Shown in pieces: positions 34,961 to 43,892 of a stretch of 64,000 nucleotides of DNA. The translations under genes and the position numbers were made by a program. Source of the stretch: Parahoeflea olei (GTDB lineage Bacteria; Pseudomonadota; Alphaproteobacteria; Rhizobiales; Rhizobiaceae); the NCBI RefSeq assembly GCF_001703635.1, contig NZ_LQZT01000023.1:234288-298287 (forward strand), given 5' to 3'. The notes beneath the pieces are model-generated. The model was not told where the DNA came from, did not search any database, and saw only the letters and a list, made by a program, of their open reading frames with translations. The number at the start of each line of letters is the position of its first letter. Position 1 is the stretch's first letter.

Positions 34961-35806
34961 TCACTCCGCCTTCTGCGATGCGCCGAACATCGCAATGCGT
35001 TCGGCGACGGCGGCTTCGCCAAGCGCCCGCCCTTCGGCGGCCGGAACGCGCGTGTCGATGACCGGATTTTCCGCGCCATAGGCCTTGATGAAGGCCTTGC
35101 GGAACCCGTCCTTGATGGCAGAATCGATGTTGATCTTAGCAATGCCGGCCTTGACCAGGGTGGAGACCGTATCGGCAGGCACGCTGGTGCCGCCATGCAG
35201 GACCAGCGGCATGGTGAGCGCCGCCGACAGCCTCTTGACCAGATCGACATCGATCGGCGCCTCGTCGCCCAGTGCGCCGGGCGTGTTGCCGATCGAGACG
35301 GCGAGATAATCGACTTCGGTGTCGCGCACGAAGGACACGGCCTCTTCGACCGTGGTCTTGCGCTCGATCACCTCTTCGCCTTCCTCAGCCAGCGTCTCGC
35401 CGATCTGCGCTTCCACGCCCACACCGTGCCTGCGCGCGAGCGCCACCACCTTGCGCACCAGTTCGACATTGGCGTCGTAGGAGGCGCTGGAGGCGTCGAT
35501 CATGACGGAATCGAAGCCGGATTCGATGCACATGCGCACGGTTTCGTAGTCCGCGCCGTGGTCGAGATGGAGGATCAGCGGCACCGAGGTGCGGCGGCGC
35601 GCGACCTCGACCATGGAAACGAAGTAATCGAGACCGACATGGCGCAGCCCGCCCATCGAGGTGGAGAGCATCACCGGCGCCTTGGTCTTCTCGGCCGCCC
35701 CGGCAATCGCCTGGACGAATTCGAGATGGTGGGCGTTGAACATGCCGACCGCCCATCCTTCCTTGTAGGCCTTGTTGATCCAGTAGGTTGCGCTTTCTCT
35801 GATCAT
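34961..35806 (-). CDS. Class II (zinc) fructose/tagatose-bisphosphate aldolase family
   Basis: The protein has 281 residues. Class II aldolase features: FNAHHLEFVQAIAGAAEKTKAPV at the N-terminus, the zinc/proton-transfer motif LHLDHGADYE, VEAQIGE, and the phosphate-binding motifs LHGGTSVP and KINIDSAIK. This matches the GatY/KbaY/FbaA family, which splits ketose-1,6-bisphosphates into DHAP and glyceraldehyde-3-phosphate. Its ATG overlaps the ROK gene stop (ATGA). Which sugar isomer it uses cannot be told from sequence by eye. Confidence 0.92.
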   Translation of the reverse strand: MIRESATYWINKAYKEGWAVGMFNAHHLEFVQAIAGAAEKTKAPVMLSTSMGGLRHVGLDYFVSMVEVARRRTSVPLILHLDHGADYETVRMCIESGFDSVMIDASSASYDANVELVRKVVALARRHGVGVEAQIGETLAEEGEEVIERKTTVEEAVSFVRDTEVDYLAVSIGNTPGALGDEAPIDVDLVKRLSAALTMPLVLHGGTSVPADTVSTLVKAGIAKINIDSAIKDGFRKAFIKAYGAENPVIDTRVPAAEGRALGEAAVAERIAMFGASQKAE

Positions 35807-36603
35807 GTCTTCTCCTGGGTCAGCAGCAGGGCGCCGCACAGATTGGGGTCGGGCGCCTGGGTTCGGATGAGATGCGGCTGCAGGGCCGCGGGGAAGGAAT
35901 AGGCGGGCAGCAGGTCGATGAGCGCCTGCAGGTCGAACCACGGCTGGTTCAACGCGCCTCCCGCCAGGATGATGCGCTGGGGCTCGATCAGGGTCACGGC
36001 GGCGCCGAGTGCCTGGGCAAGCGCCTCCAACGCCTCGGCACCGGCCTTGCCGTCGCTTTGCGCCCGGCCGGAAGCCACGGTGCACAGGCAGCCAAGATGG
36101 CCGCAATAGCAGGGCTTGCCATCGGGGTTGATGACCAGGTGGCCGAGCGCGTTGGCGCCGCGGCGGGCACCGACCCACAATTGGCCGTTGAGAATGAAGG
36201 CGTGGCCGACGCCGGTACCGATGGCGACATAGAGCGCGGAGTTGGCGCCCTGCGCCTCGCCGGCGCGCAGTTCGTAGAGGGCGCCGCAATTGACATCGGT
36301 CTCGATCACGGCCGGGCATCCGAACCGCTGTTCGATCTCATGGCGCAGGTTGACGCCTGCCCATCCGAGGTTCTCGGACCCCGAGAGCAGGCCGTCGCCG
36401 TCCACCACCGCGGCGATCGACACGCCGATGGAACGGGGGCGGCCGGTCTTCCACTCGTCGATGAGCCCGGCCACGAGATCGAGAACCTCTTCGGGGCGGA
36501 TCCTGTCGCTCCAGCGCGAGCGGTGCATGTGCTGCCAGTCAAACCCGGCCGAGGCGGCGCCGACGCGGATATGCGTGCCGCCAATGTCGATTGCGAACCT
36601 CAT
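35803..36603 (-). CDS. ROK-family sugar kinase
   Basis: The protein has 266 residues. The ATP motif is MRFAIDIGGTHIRVG, the catalytic Asp lies in VIETDVNCGALYE, and the zinc motif is CYCGHLGCLC, where the usual final Glu of CxCGxxGCxE is Cys. There is no DNA-binding domain, so it is a kinase rather than a ROK repressor. It probably phosphorylates the imported hexose or amino sugar. It overlaps both neighbouring genes by four bases. Confidence 0.93.
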   Translation of the reverse strand: MRFAIDIGGTHIRVGAASAGFDWQHMHRSRWSDRIRPEEVLDLVAGLIDEWKTGRPRSIGVSIAAVVDGDGLLSGSENLGWAGVNLRHEIEQRFGCPAVIETDVNCGALYELRAGEAQGANSALYVAIGTGVGHAFILNGQLWVGARRGANALGHLVINPDGKPCYCGHLGCLCTVASGRAQSDGKAGAEALEALAQALGAAVTLIEPQRIILAGGALNQPWFDLQALIDLLPAYSFPAALQPHLIRTQAPDPNLCGALLLTQEKT

Positions 36604-37418
36604 TTCACACCTGTGGAGATGGTGCCTTCGACGAAATATCTCTGAAGCGCGAGGAAGAAGACGGCGGTCGGCAGCGTGCCGAACACCGACACGGCCATGA
36701 CCTCGCCATATTGGGTGTTGTAGCCCGCCTGGAAGGCGGCCATGCCGAGCGGCAGGGTCCTGAGCCCGTCATCCGAGGTCACCACCAGCGGCCAGAGATA
36801 GCTGTTCCAGTTGAGATTGAAGGTGAGGACCGAAACCACGACCACGGTCGGCAGCACCATCGGCAGGATCACCGAAAACAGGATGCGCAATTCGCCCGCG
36901 CCATCCACCCGGGCGGCGTCGATATAGTCGTCGGGCAGGGCGACGAAGGCCTGGCGGAAGATGAAGATGCCCACCACGTTGAAGGCGGTCGGCAGCACCA
37001 GGCCCGCATAGGTGTTGGTCCAGCCGAAGGAATGGACCTCGAGAAACAGCGGAATGACCACCGCCTCGAGCGGGATCATCAGCGAGACCAGCACCACGAT
37101 CCAGAACACGGTCGACAGGCCGTAGCGGAACTTGGCGAAGCTGTAGCCGGCGAGTGCGCCCAGCAGCACGGTCACCAGCACGGAGACCAGCGAGGCGAAC
37201 ACCGAATTCAGCAGATACAGGAAGAACGGATATTCCGCGAAGGCCGAGACGTAGTTGCCCAATCCGGCCGACCCGGACGAGAAGACCGGCGTGGTGAAGA
37301 TCTCGCCGCTTTCCTTGAGCGAGGCCGACAGCATCCAGGCGACCGGATAGAAGGTCAGCACCAGCGCGATCGCGATGACGCCATAGGCGAAGAATTTGCG
37401 AAGGAGGCTTTTAGGCAT
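36600..37418 (-). CDS. Sugar ABC transporter permease (MalG/UgpE-like)
   Basis: The protein has 272 residues and about six membrane segments. The CUT1 permease EAA loop is YIDAARVDGAGELRILFSVILPM. It overlaps the first permease gene by eight bases and the ROK gene by four. It forms the channel with the MalF-like partner in the inner membrane. Confidence 0.93.
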   Translation of the reverse strand: MPKSLLRKFFAYGVIAIALVLTFYPVAWMLSASLKESGEIFTTPVFSSGSAGLGNYVSAFAEYPFFLYLLNSVFASLVSVLVTVLLGALAGYSFAKFRYGLSTVFWIVVLVSLMIPLEAVVIPLFLEVHSFGWTNTYAGLVLPTAFNVVGIFIFRQAFVALPDDYIDAARVDGAGELRILFSVILPMVLPTVVVVSVLTFNLNWNSYLWPLVVTSDDGLRTLPLGMAAFQAGYNTQYGEVMAVSVFGTLPTAVFFLALQRYFVEGTISTGVK

Positions 37419-38295
37419 TGCGGTCTCTCAGAAACCACAGCTGAACCAGGCTGATTGCCAGAATTCCCCCGAACAGGACAACGGAATAGGCGCTCGCCCG
37501 GCCCATGTCGAGGTAGCTGAAGGACGTCTTGTAGATCAGCAGCGTCAGGATCTGGGTCGAATCCGCCGGGCCGCCATTGGTCACGATCTGCTGGAAGGCG
37601 AATGTCTTGAGCCCGTTGACCGTGGCCAGCACGACCGCCAGCGCGATGGTCGGCTTCATGGCCGGCAGCGTGATGTAGCGCAGGACCTGCCATCCGCGCG
37701 CACCGTCGATTTCGGCCGCTTCGTAGAAGTCCTTGGGAATGGCGAGAAAGCCCGCGAGGAATATGATCATGTAGTAGCTGGCCGCGTGCCACCAGCTCAT
37801 CACCACCAGCGCGATCGGCGCGTAGGTGCTGCTGTTGAGCCAGGGAACCGGGTTGTCGAGCACCAGCCCCGCGACATCGTTCATCGGGCCGTTGAAATTG
37901 AACATCAGCTTCCAGACCAGCGCCACCGAGACGATCGGCATGACCGACGGAATGAACAGCAGCGTGCGGAAAAGCCCCCGCGACTTGCTGACCTGCGTCA
38001 GTGCCCAGGCCATGACGAAGGACATCAGCAGCACCGGGACCACGGTGTAGAACACATAGGCGATCGTCACCCACAGCGAATTGACGAAGGCATGGTCGCG
38101 GGGAAGGGCCGCGAAATGCTTGAAGCCGACGAACACCGGCTCGGACAGAAGATCGTAGTCGTGCAGGCTGATATAGACGGAAAAGAGGATCGGGTAGAGC
38201 TGAAACAGGAGGATATATCCCAGTCCCGGCAGGGCGAAGAGAATGCCCCACAGCGCGATGCGATCTCCGAACAGCTTTGAATTCCCGATCCTCAT
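37411..38295 (-). CDS. Sugar ABC transporter permease (MalF/UgpA-like)
   Basis: The protein has 294 residues. The N-terminal segment (LWGILFALPGLGYILLFQLYP) is typical of MalF/UgpA permeases, and the EAA loop is FYEAAEIDGARGWQVLRYITLPA. It follows the binding-protein gene after ten bases, with no hairpin between them, unlike the other two importers in the window. Confidence 0.93.
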   Translation of the reverse strand: MRIGNSKLFGDRIALWGILFALPGLGYILLFQLYPILFSVYISLHDYDLLSEPVFVGFKHFAALPRDHAFVNSLWVTIAYVFYTVVPVLLMSFVMAWALTQVSKSRGLFRTLLFIPSVMPIVSVALVWKLMFNFNGPMNDVAGLVLDNPVPWLNSSTYAPIALVVMSWWHAASYYMIIFLAGFLAIPKDFYEAAEIDGARGWQVLRYITLPAMKPTIALAVVLATVNGLKTFAFQQIVTNGGPADSTQILTLLIYKTSFSYLDMGRASAYSVVLFGGILAISLVQLWFLRDRNA

Positions 38296-38305
38296 GGTTG
38301 GTCAA

Positions 38306-39565
38306 TCAGCGATTGCGGACGCTGTCGATCTGGGACGCTGCCTGGTCGAGCGCCTCCTTCACCGGCACGCCCTGGGCGAACTGCTCGATGGCCGACTTGA
38401 TGGCGTTGCCTTCCTGGGTCCAGGTCTCAGAGCGCCAGACGAAGGAGCCGTGCTTCTGGCCTTCGGCGAAGACCTGTGCGCCACGGGTGTTCTTCGCAGC
38501 TTCGGTCTCGTTCCAGCCCTTGCGACCGGTGACGTAACCGGTGGCTTCGAGATAGCCGTCGCTGTCGGAGGTCAGGAAGTTGAGGAACTCGAAGGCTTCC
38601 TTCTTGTTCTTCGAGCCGGCGGTGACCGCCAGGGCGTAGGAGTTGAGAAGGGTTGCGGGGTTTTCCGGATCAAGCTGCGGCAGCGGGGCCACCACATACT
38701 GCTCCTTGACTGCGTCCGAGAACAGCGGCGGCGCCCAGATGCCGGCGATCGCCATCGACTGGCGGCCTTCGCTGAAATCCTGAAGCGCGTTCACGGGGTT
38801 CACGGTGGCCATCGACGGGCCGCCGATCTTCTTGTCGATCAGCACTTTCCAGGTTTCGGTGAAGGCGGCCACGCAGGCATCGGAATTGATCGCGGCCTTG
38901 CCGTCCTCGCCGATCACGTCGCAGCCATACTGCTTGAGGATCGGCCAGTACTGCTGCGCATACCAGTAGGGATCGAGGTTCCAGACCCAGTTGAAGCCGA
39001 GCCGCGAGCCGTCTTCGGTGGTCAGCTTTTCGGCAAGGGCGAACAGCTCTTCCCAGGTCTTGGGCGCATCGGCTTCCGCGTCCAGGCCGGCTTCCTCGAG
39101 ATGCGCCTTGTTGATGAACAGTGCCAGCGTGTTGAACTCTTCGGGCACGCCGTAGACCTTGCCGTTGATGGTCAGGCCGGAGAGCGCCTGCGGCTGGTAG
39201 AGCTCGTTGAGCGCTTCGGTGCTGTCGACGCCGAAGGCCGCGTTGTCGACTTCGGCGAGAATGTTCCGTCCGGCATAGAGCGGGAACAGGTAGTCGAGCA
39301 CGTTGACGATGTCGGGCGGATTTCCGGCCGCGATCGCCGCAAGCAGCTTCACCTCGTAGTCGCCATGCGGATCGTCATGGAGATTGATGGTGATGTCGGG
39401 GTGCAGCTTGGTGAATTCGGCGGCCTTTTTCTCGATGAAATCGCGCGCCGGCGGGTAGGTGTGGTGCCAGAAGGTCAACTCGGTGGAGAACGATGTGCTG
39501 GTCAGGGCCAGCAATGCCGTGCCGGAAACGAGACCGGCAATCGTGAGTTTTTGGGTGAACCTCAT
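38306..39565 (-). CDS. Sugar ABC transporter binding protein (family 1)
   Basis: The protein has 419 residues with a Sec signal (MRFTQKLTIAGLVSGTALLALTS...). The mature N-terminus ELTFWHHTYPPARDFIEKKAAEF and the repeated Trp/Tyr-rich clefts fit a family-1 oligosaccharide or sugar-derivative binding protein. It is the first gene of the seven-gene sugar operon and is divergent from the RpiR regulator. The bound sugar is unknown. Confidence 0.93.
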   Translation of the reverse strand: MRFTQKLTIAGLVSGTALLALTSTSFSTELTFWHHTYPPARDFIEKKAAEFTKLHPDITINLHDDPHGDYEVKLLAAIAAGNPPDIVNVLDYLFPLYAGRNILAEVDNAAFGVDSTEALNELYQPQALSGLTINGKVYGVPEEFNTLALFINKAHLEEAGLDAEADAPKTWEELFALAEKLTTEDGSRLGFNWVWNLDPYWYAQQYWPILKQYGCDVIGEDGKAAINSDACVAAFTETWKVLIDKKIGGPSMATVNPVNALQDFSEGRQSMAIAGIWAPPLFSDAVKEQYVVAPLPQLDPENPATLLNSYALAVTAGSKNKKEAFEFLNFLTSDSDGYLEATGYVTGRKGWNETEAAKNTRGAQVFAEGQKHGSFVWRSETWTQEGNAIKSAIEQFAQGVPVKEALDQAASQIDSVRNR

Positions 39566-39609
39566 TTTTTCCTCCCTGGAAAAGGCGCCTTGAAAAACGG
39601 GGATATCTC

Positions 39610-39650
39610 TACATGAAGTTTTTTGTTTCGCAACCCATTTTTATCATGTA
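39610..39650. promoter_or_regulatory. Inverted half-sites TACATGA / TCATGTA in divergent promoter region
   Basis: TACATGA (39610-39616) and TCATGTA (39644-39650) lie in an AT-rich stretch between the divergent sugar operon and the RpiR gene. The spacing of 27 bp between arms is compatible with two bound dimers or a loop. They are candidate RpiR operators; function inferred from location. Confidence 0.4.
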
Positions 39651-39690
39651 AATGTGAAGCAAAGTGCGTCAAAACGACAGGGGGGAGAGA

Positions 39691-40554
39691 ATGAAAAGAC
39701 ATCAATCGCTGTTGACCCGGATCTCGGGAATGCAGTTTTCCGCCTCGGAAAAACGTGTGATCGAGCTGCTCCTGAGCGTTGCCGAATATGATGTGGCGGG
39801 CCTGTCTTCTGCCGAGATCGCCCAGAGAAGCGAGACCAGCCGCTCGACCGTCGACCGGCTGTGCAAGAGGCTCGGATACCGGGGATTGAAAGAGCTGCGG
39901 CGCGCATTGCTCCAGGAAAGCCAGGGCATGCGGATGCCCGTGGTCGCAAGCCGTGCCGAAGCCATCGAGAAGGCCGACAGCTTTACCGAGATCGCCTACA
40001 AGGTCTTTCACAGCGCTTCGGTCCGCTCGCTCCGCTTCGCCGACCTGCTGTCGCAATCGGATGATCTCGATCGGCTGATCAACGCGATCCGCAAGGCAAA
40101 ATCGATCCAGGTTTTCGGCGTCGGCGGCTCGGCGGTCGTCGCGCTGGACATGCACCAGCGGTTGATGCGGCTCGGCATCAAGGTGAGCTTTTCGGAGGAT
40201 CACCACAACCAGATCGCCGGCGCTTCGCTGATGGAGCCGGGCGACCTGGCGATCGCGATTTCCTATTCGGGCCGCACCAGCCTGACGGTTCAGGCCGCCC
40301 GCATCGCCCGCGACCGCGGCGCCACGCTGGCCGCCGTGCTGGGATTGCCGGGCAGCACGCTTGCCGAGCTCGTCGACATCCCCATCATCCTGCCGCCGGG
40401 AATCAACCTTTTCGGCGCGGATGCGGTGATGACCCGGGCGCTGGAGCTGTCTTTCAATGAGGTCATTTTTCACTGCCTCGCATTCGGAAACGCGGAAATG
40501 ATGCAGAAAGTGTCACAGATCGAAGAGATTTTGCGGGGCCAAAAGGGCTTCTAG
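39691..40554 (+). CDS. RpiR-family transcriptional regulator with SIS domain
   Basis: The protein has 287 residues. The N-terminal HTH_6 domain (AEIAQRSETSRSTVDRLCKRLG) is followed by a SIS phosphosugar-binding domain (IQVFGVGGSAVVALD, AISYSGRTSLTVQAA). The ATG at 39691 directly follows a strong GGGGGGAGAGA; an in-frame start at 39664 lacks a site. It is divergent from the sugar importer operon and likely controls it by sensing a phosphorylated intermediate made by the ROK kinase. Confidence 0.93.
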   Translation: MKRHQSLLTRISGMQFSASEKRVIELLLSVAEYDVAGLSSAEIAQRSETSRSTVDRLCKRLGYRGLKELRRALLQESQGMRMPVVASRAEAIEKADSFTEIAYKVFHSASVRSLRFADLLSQSDDLDRLINAIRKAKSIQVFGVGGSAVVALDMHQRLMRLGIKVSFSEDHHNQIAGASLMEPGDLAIAISYSGRTSLTVQAARIARDRGATLAAVLGLPGSTLAELVDIPIILPPGINLFGADAVMTRALELSFNEVIFHCLAFGNAEMMQKVSQIEEILRGQKGF

Positions 40555-40713
40555 AGAGCTTTCGTCCCGCAATCCGTTGTGGACGCTCTCCCGGACTGCC
40601 CCGGCTTCTGCCACGTGCCGCTGTCTTCGGTCGCCGCCGCCGCCCGACGCGGCTGCTCCGGTGATCGCGGCGGACGGGATGGTCGGCTTCGGGGCGGGCC
40701 GGAGATGCCTCCG

Positions 40714-43698
40714 TCAGAACCCGACCTTGAGTCTTGCCGTGGCGCTGTGCGCGCGGGCGGTTTCGCCGAAGCGGCCATTGTAGCCGATGCCGAGCGTGGC
40801 CGAGGGCGCGAGCGCGAAGTCGAGCCCGGCCTCGATCACCAGCGCGTTGCTGTCGACCGGCGTGTTGGCGATGGTGAAGCTGTCGCCGGTGGCAAAGCGC
40901 GCGGTCGAACTGGCGGCGGTATCGCCGAAGGCGTGCTGCCAGCCGATCATGCCGCGCGCGACCGTCGCCGCGCCGCCGAGATCGAAGCCGGCCGCCGCCC
41001 TGAGGCCGAGCGTGGTGAAACTCACGTCGTCGCTCTGGGCGGACACGGTGAGGGCCGCGCTGCCGCCGCTCTCGGTGAAGCCGTCGGTGCGGATCTGCAC
41101 ATGCGAGAGATTGGCGAAGGGTTCGAGCTCGACCGAGCCCGCAGCCATGCGGTAGCCGAGCTCGCCGAACGCATTGAGCGTGCCGGCGTCGTAAGCGGCC
41201 GTGAGCCTCTGCCCGAGCATGGTGACATCGCGCACGGTGTCGATGCCGGAAAACGTGTAGCTGAGGCCTGAGCGGAAGGAGAGGGCGCCGAAATCGCGGC
41301 TGCCATGCAACCCGACATGATAATTGTCGCTCGATGCCAGTTCCGTCGCCGTGCCGACCGAGGCGCTGGAATAGCCGCCAAAAAATCCGACCCGCCAGTC
41401 GCCCGCCATGCCGTCGAGACCGGCCAGCATGCCGCCCGAGCGGAGGTCGCTGCCAAGCGTGCCGCCCGAGCCGTCGATGCTGCCGCGGGCGCCGAAGCCG
41501 CTGGCCCAGAAGCCGAAGCGGCCGGTATCGTACCCGTCCGCCCCGTCGAAACCGGCGAAACGCCCGGCCGCCGCATGTTCTTCTTCCGGCGCATAGGCGG
41601 TGGCTGTGCCCGCCGACTGCTCCACAGACCCGCCGGACTGGCCGCGCATGCGGGTGTTGAGCATGGCGTTCATCGCCTGGGCGCCCACGGTCAGCAGCGG
41701 CGTGGTCGAGGCATGCACTTCACCCGAAAGCTGCCGGAAGCTGCTGCGGGCATTTTCCGCATTCATCGGCAGGAGGCTGTTGTAGAGCGCCAGCGACGGA
41801 CCGGATTGCTGCAAGGTGTCGAGCGCCCGGGCGACCCCCTGTTCGTTTCCGGTCCGGGCGACCGTGACGAACGTGCCGCCGCCGCCATCTTCTCCATCCC
41901 CGTCGCCGCCGCTGCCGCCATCGCCCCCACTGCCGCCATCGTCTCCGCCCCCATCTCCATCTCCATCGCCGTCGCCGCCATCGTCCCCATCGCCGCCATC
42001 GTCCCGGGCGACGACGACGGTCAGCAGCACGTCGTTGCCGGAGATCACGGAGGAGACGTCAAGGAAGGCGGAATCGCCGAGCAGGTTGGCGAAATCGCCG
42101 GTAATCCCGCCCTCGGCGCTCAGAACGGTGTAGGTCTGGCTTTCCTGGTAGCTGGTGGCGGCATCGAGCGCGGTGACCTGCATCGTGGCGCCGTTGATGG
42201 TGGCCGTGCCTGCCACATTCGTGCGGTCGGCGGTCGCCGCCGAAACATCGACGGCATAGGTCGAGCCGGCATCGAGCACGAGATCGCCGGCAATCGTCAG
42301 CGTGCCCGGCGAAAAGCCCGGCGCCAGCGTGCCGCCGCTGCCGATGGTGACGCTGCGTCCCGCCGTGCCGAAGGTGCCGGAACCGCCGAGAAGCCCGCCG
42401 GCCGACACGTCGATGGCGCCGCCGAGCAGCGCCCCGTCGGCCAGCATCAGCCCGCCGCCGGCCACCGTGGTGGTGCCGGAAAAGGCTGAATTGTCGGCCG
42501 TAAGCGTGGTCGTGCCCGAAAGCTGGCGGATCGCACCGCTCCCCGAGAGCGCCGCCCGGAAGCCGTAATCGGCATCGGTGTGATTGAACACCAGCGTGCC
42601 GGTGCCATAGCCGAAGACGAGGGCCGCGGCATCGAAGGTCCCCGCCCGGGTGGCGGCGTTCCCCTCCGCTGCGCCGATCGAGAGCGTGGCGATGGCGCTG
42701 CTGGTTTCCGCAAGTCTCGCCGTGCCGCCATGGCTGCCGTCACCGAGTTGTGCTCCGACGGTTACCGTGCCGCCATCCCCGACCAGCAGCAATGCCCGGC
42801 CCTGACGCCCGACATAGAGATCGGTGCTGGAGCTCCAGAGGGATCCGTCACCCGTGACTTCGACGCTCCCGCTTGCCTGGCTGCCATCGCCGATCGCGCC
42901 ATAGGTATTGCTGACCGTGCCCCCGCGGGAGACGATCAACCAGCCTGTCTTTGCCAATCCGACGGTGAGTGCGCTACTGTTGACCCAGGTCGACCCGGCA
43001 CCGGTGACGTTAACGAGGCCGGAACCGAGGGAGGATCGGCCCAGAATGCCACCCTCACTGCTAAGAAATCCGCCGTCTTCGACCCTCACCGTGGCCGACC
43101 CGTTTGCGCCGGCGGTCAGGGATCCGTTGGTCTCCCATCGCGAGCCGTCACCGGTGACCGTGACCCGGCCGCTCCCTCCCTGAACACCGACAAGCGCGTT
43201 GGCGTTGCTCACCAGGCCTCCATCGGAGATGTTCATCGTGCCTATTCCGGAATAGCCGATATTGACCAATGAGGACGCGGTCCAGGCCGACCCCGGGCCC
43301 GTCACCAGGACAAGGCCAGTGGAAGAGCTACCTGACGCCAGGGTGGCCGCCTCGCTGGTGAGCTGGCCGCCATTCTCGACGCTGACGACCCCGTATCCCG
43401 CGCTGCCGATGTGCAGACTGCCGGTATTCGACCAGCGCGATCCCGGCCCGATCACGCTTACCGTGCCGGTGCGGAACAGGTAAAAGCCGATCAGGGCGAT
43501 TTGCGTGTCGAGGGTCGCGCCATCTCTCACCGTCACCGCGCCATCGCCGACCAGGCCAACCCTCAACTGCCCCGGCGCCCACGATGTCGCGCTCGTCGGT
43601 GGGGGTACATTCATGCTGCCTGTCGCCTCGATCGATTGCGCGCCGGCCGCGCAGGGAAGGAGCGAGATGAAAAGACCGGAAAGGACAATGGGACGCAT
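40714..43698 (-). CDS. Autotransporter (type Va) with T5SS/PEP-CTERM-type repeats
   Basis: The protein has 994 residues. A Sec signal (MRPIVLSGLFISLLPCAAGAQS) is followed by a passenger with at least five repeats of the form VTGxGSxW...GGxVSN (for example VTGDGSRWETNG). These resemble the T5SS/PEP-CTERM-associated beta repeat. A beta-helix stretch comes next, then a Gly/Asp linker, and a C-terminal 12-strand barrel from about residue 720 ending LKVGF with terminal Phe. The start is ATG 43698. The passenger is probably displayed on the cell surface. No protease or adhesion active site was recognised. Confidence 0.92.
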   Translation of the reverse strand: MRPIVLSGLFISLLPCAAGAQSIEATGSMNVPPPTSATSWAPGQLRVGLVGDGAVTVRDGATLDTQIALIGFYLFRTGTVSVIGPGSRWSNTGSLHIGSAGYGVVSVENGGQLTSEAATLASGSSSTGLVLVTGPGSAWTASSLVNIGYSGIGTMNISDGGLVSNANALVGVQGGSGRVTVTGDGSRWETNGSLTAGANGSATVRVEDGGFLSSEGGILGRSSLGSGLVNVTGAGSTWVNSSALTVGLAKTGWLIVSRGGTVSNTYGAIGDGSQASGSVEVTGDGSLWSSSTDLYVGRQGRALLLVGDGGTVTVGAQLGDGSHGGTARLAETSSAIATLSIGAAEGNAATRAGTFDAAALVFGYGTGTLVFNHTDADYGFRAALSGSGAIRQLSGTTTLTADNSAFSGTTTVAGGGLMLADGALLGGAIDVSAGGLLGGSGTFGTAGRSVTIGSGGTLAPGFSPGTLTIAGDLVLDAGSTYAVDVSAATADRTNVAGTATINGATMQVTALDAATSYQESQTYTVLSAEGGITGDFANLLGDSAFLDVSSVISGNDVLLTVVVARDDGGDGDDGGDGDGDGDGGGDDGGSGGDGGSGGDGDGEDGGGGTFVTVARTGNEQGVARALDTLQQSGPSLALYNSLLPMNAENARSSFRQLSGEVHASTTPLLTVGAQAMNAMLNTRMRGQSGGSVEQSAGTATAYAPEEEHAAAGRFAGFDGADGYDTGRFGFWASGFGARGSIDGSGGTLGSDLRSGGMLAGLDGMAGDWRVGFFGGYSSASVGTATELASSDNYHVGLHGSRDFGALSFRSGLSYTFSGIDTVRDVTMLGQRLTAAYDAGTLNAFGELGYRMAAGSVELEPFANLSHVQIRTDGFTESGGSAALTVSAQSDDVSFTTLGLRAAAGFDLGGAATVARGMIGWQHAFGDTAASSTARFATGDSFTIANTPVDSNALVIEAGLDFALAPSATLGIGYNGRFGETARAHSATARLKVGF
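41875..42003 (-). repeat. Low-complexity Gly/Asp linker-coding repeat
   Basis: A 43-residue run made almost only of Gly, Asp and a few Ser/Glu is encoded by degenerate GAY-GGN triplet repeats. It joins the passenger and barrel parts of the autotransporter. Such DNA is prone to slippage, so length may vary between strains. Confidence 0.8.
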
Positions 43699-43892
43699 GG
43701 GATCAACTGGGGTTGGGGCTGCGGGACAATGGCAGGACGACGCTCGATGGTCTCTGCATGGCGACAATGCCGAAACCGGGGCGCCTGGCCGGAGGGTGAA
43801 GGGTGAAAGTCAGGGCAATGGGTTGAGATCCAAATCGGGCAGTGGCTGGCTGGCGGCAATCCGTCTGTCTCGCCGGATCGCCAGGCAGGAGA

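Noticed and set aside
41875..42003. CRISPR-like or satellite array
   Set aside because: The repetition is a triplet-based Gly/Asp coding run in frame with the autotransporter, without spacers or palindromic repeats.
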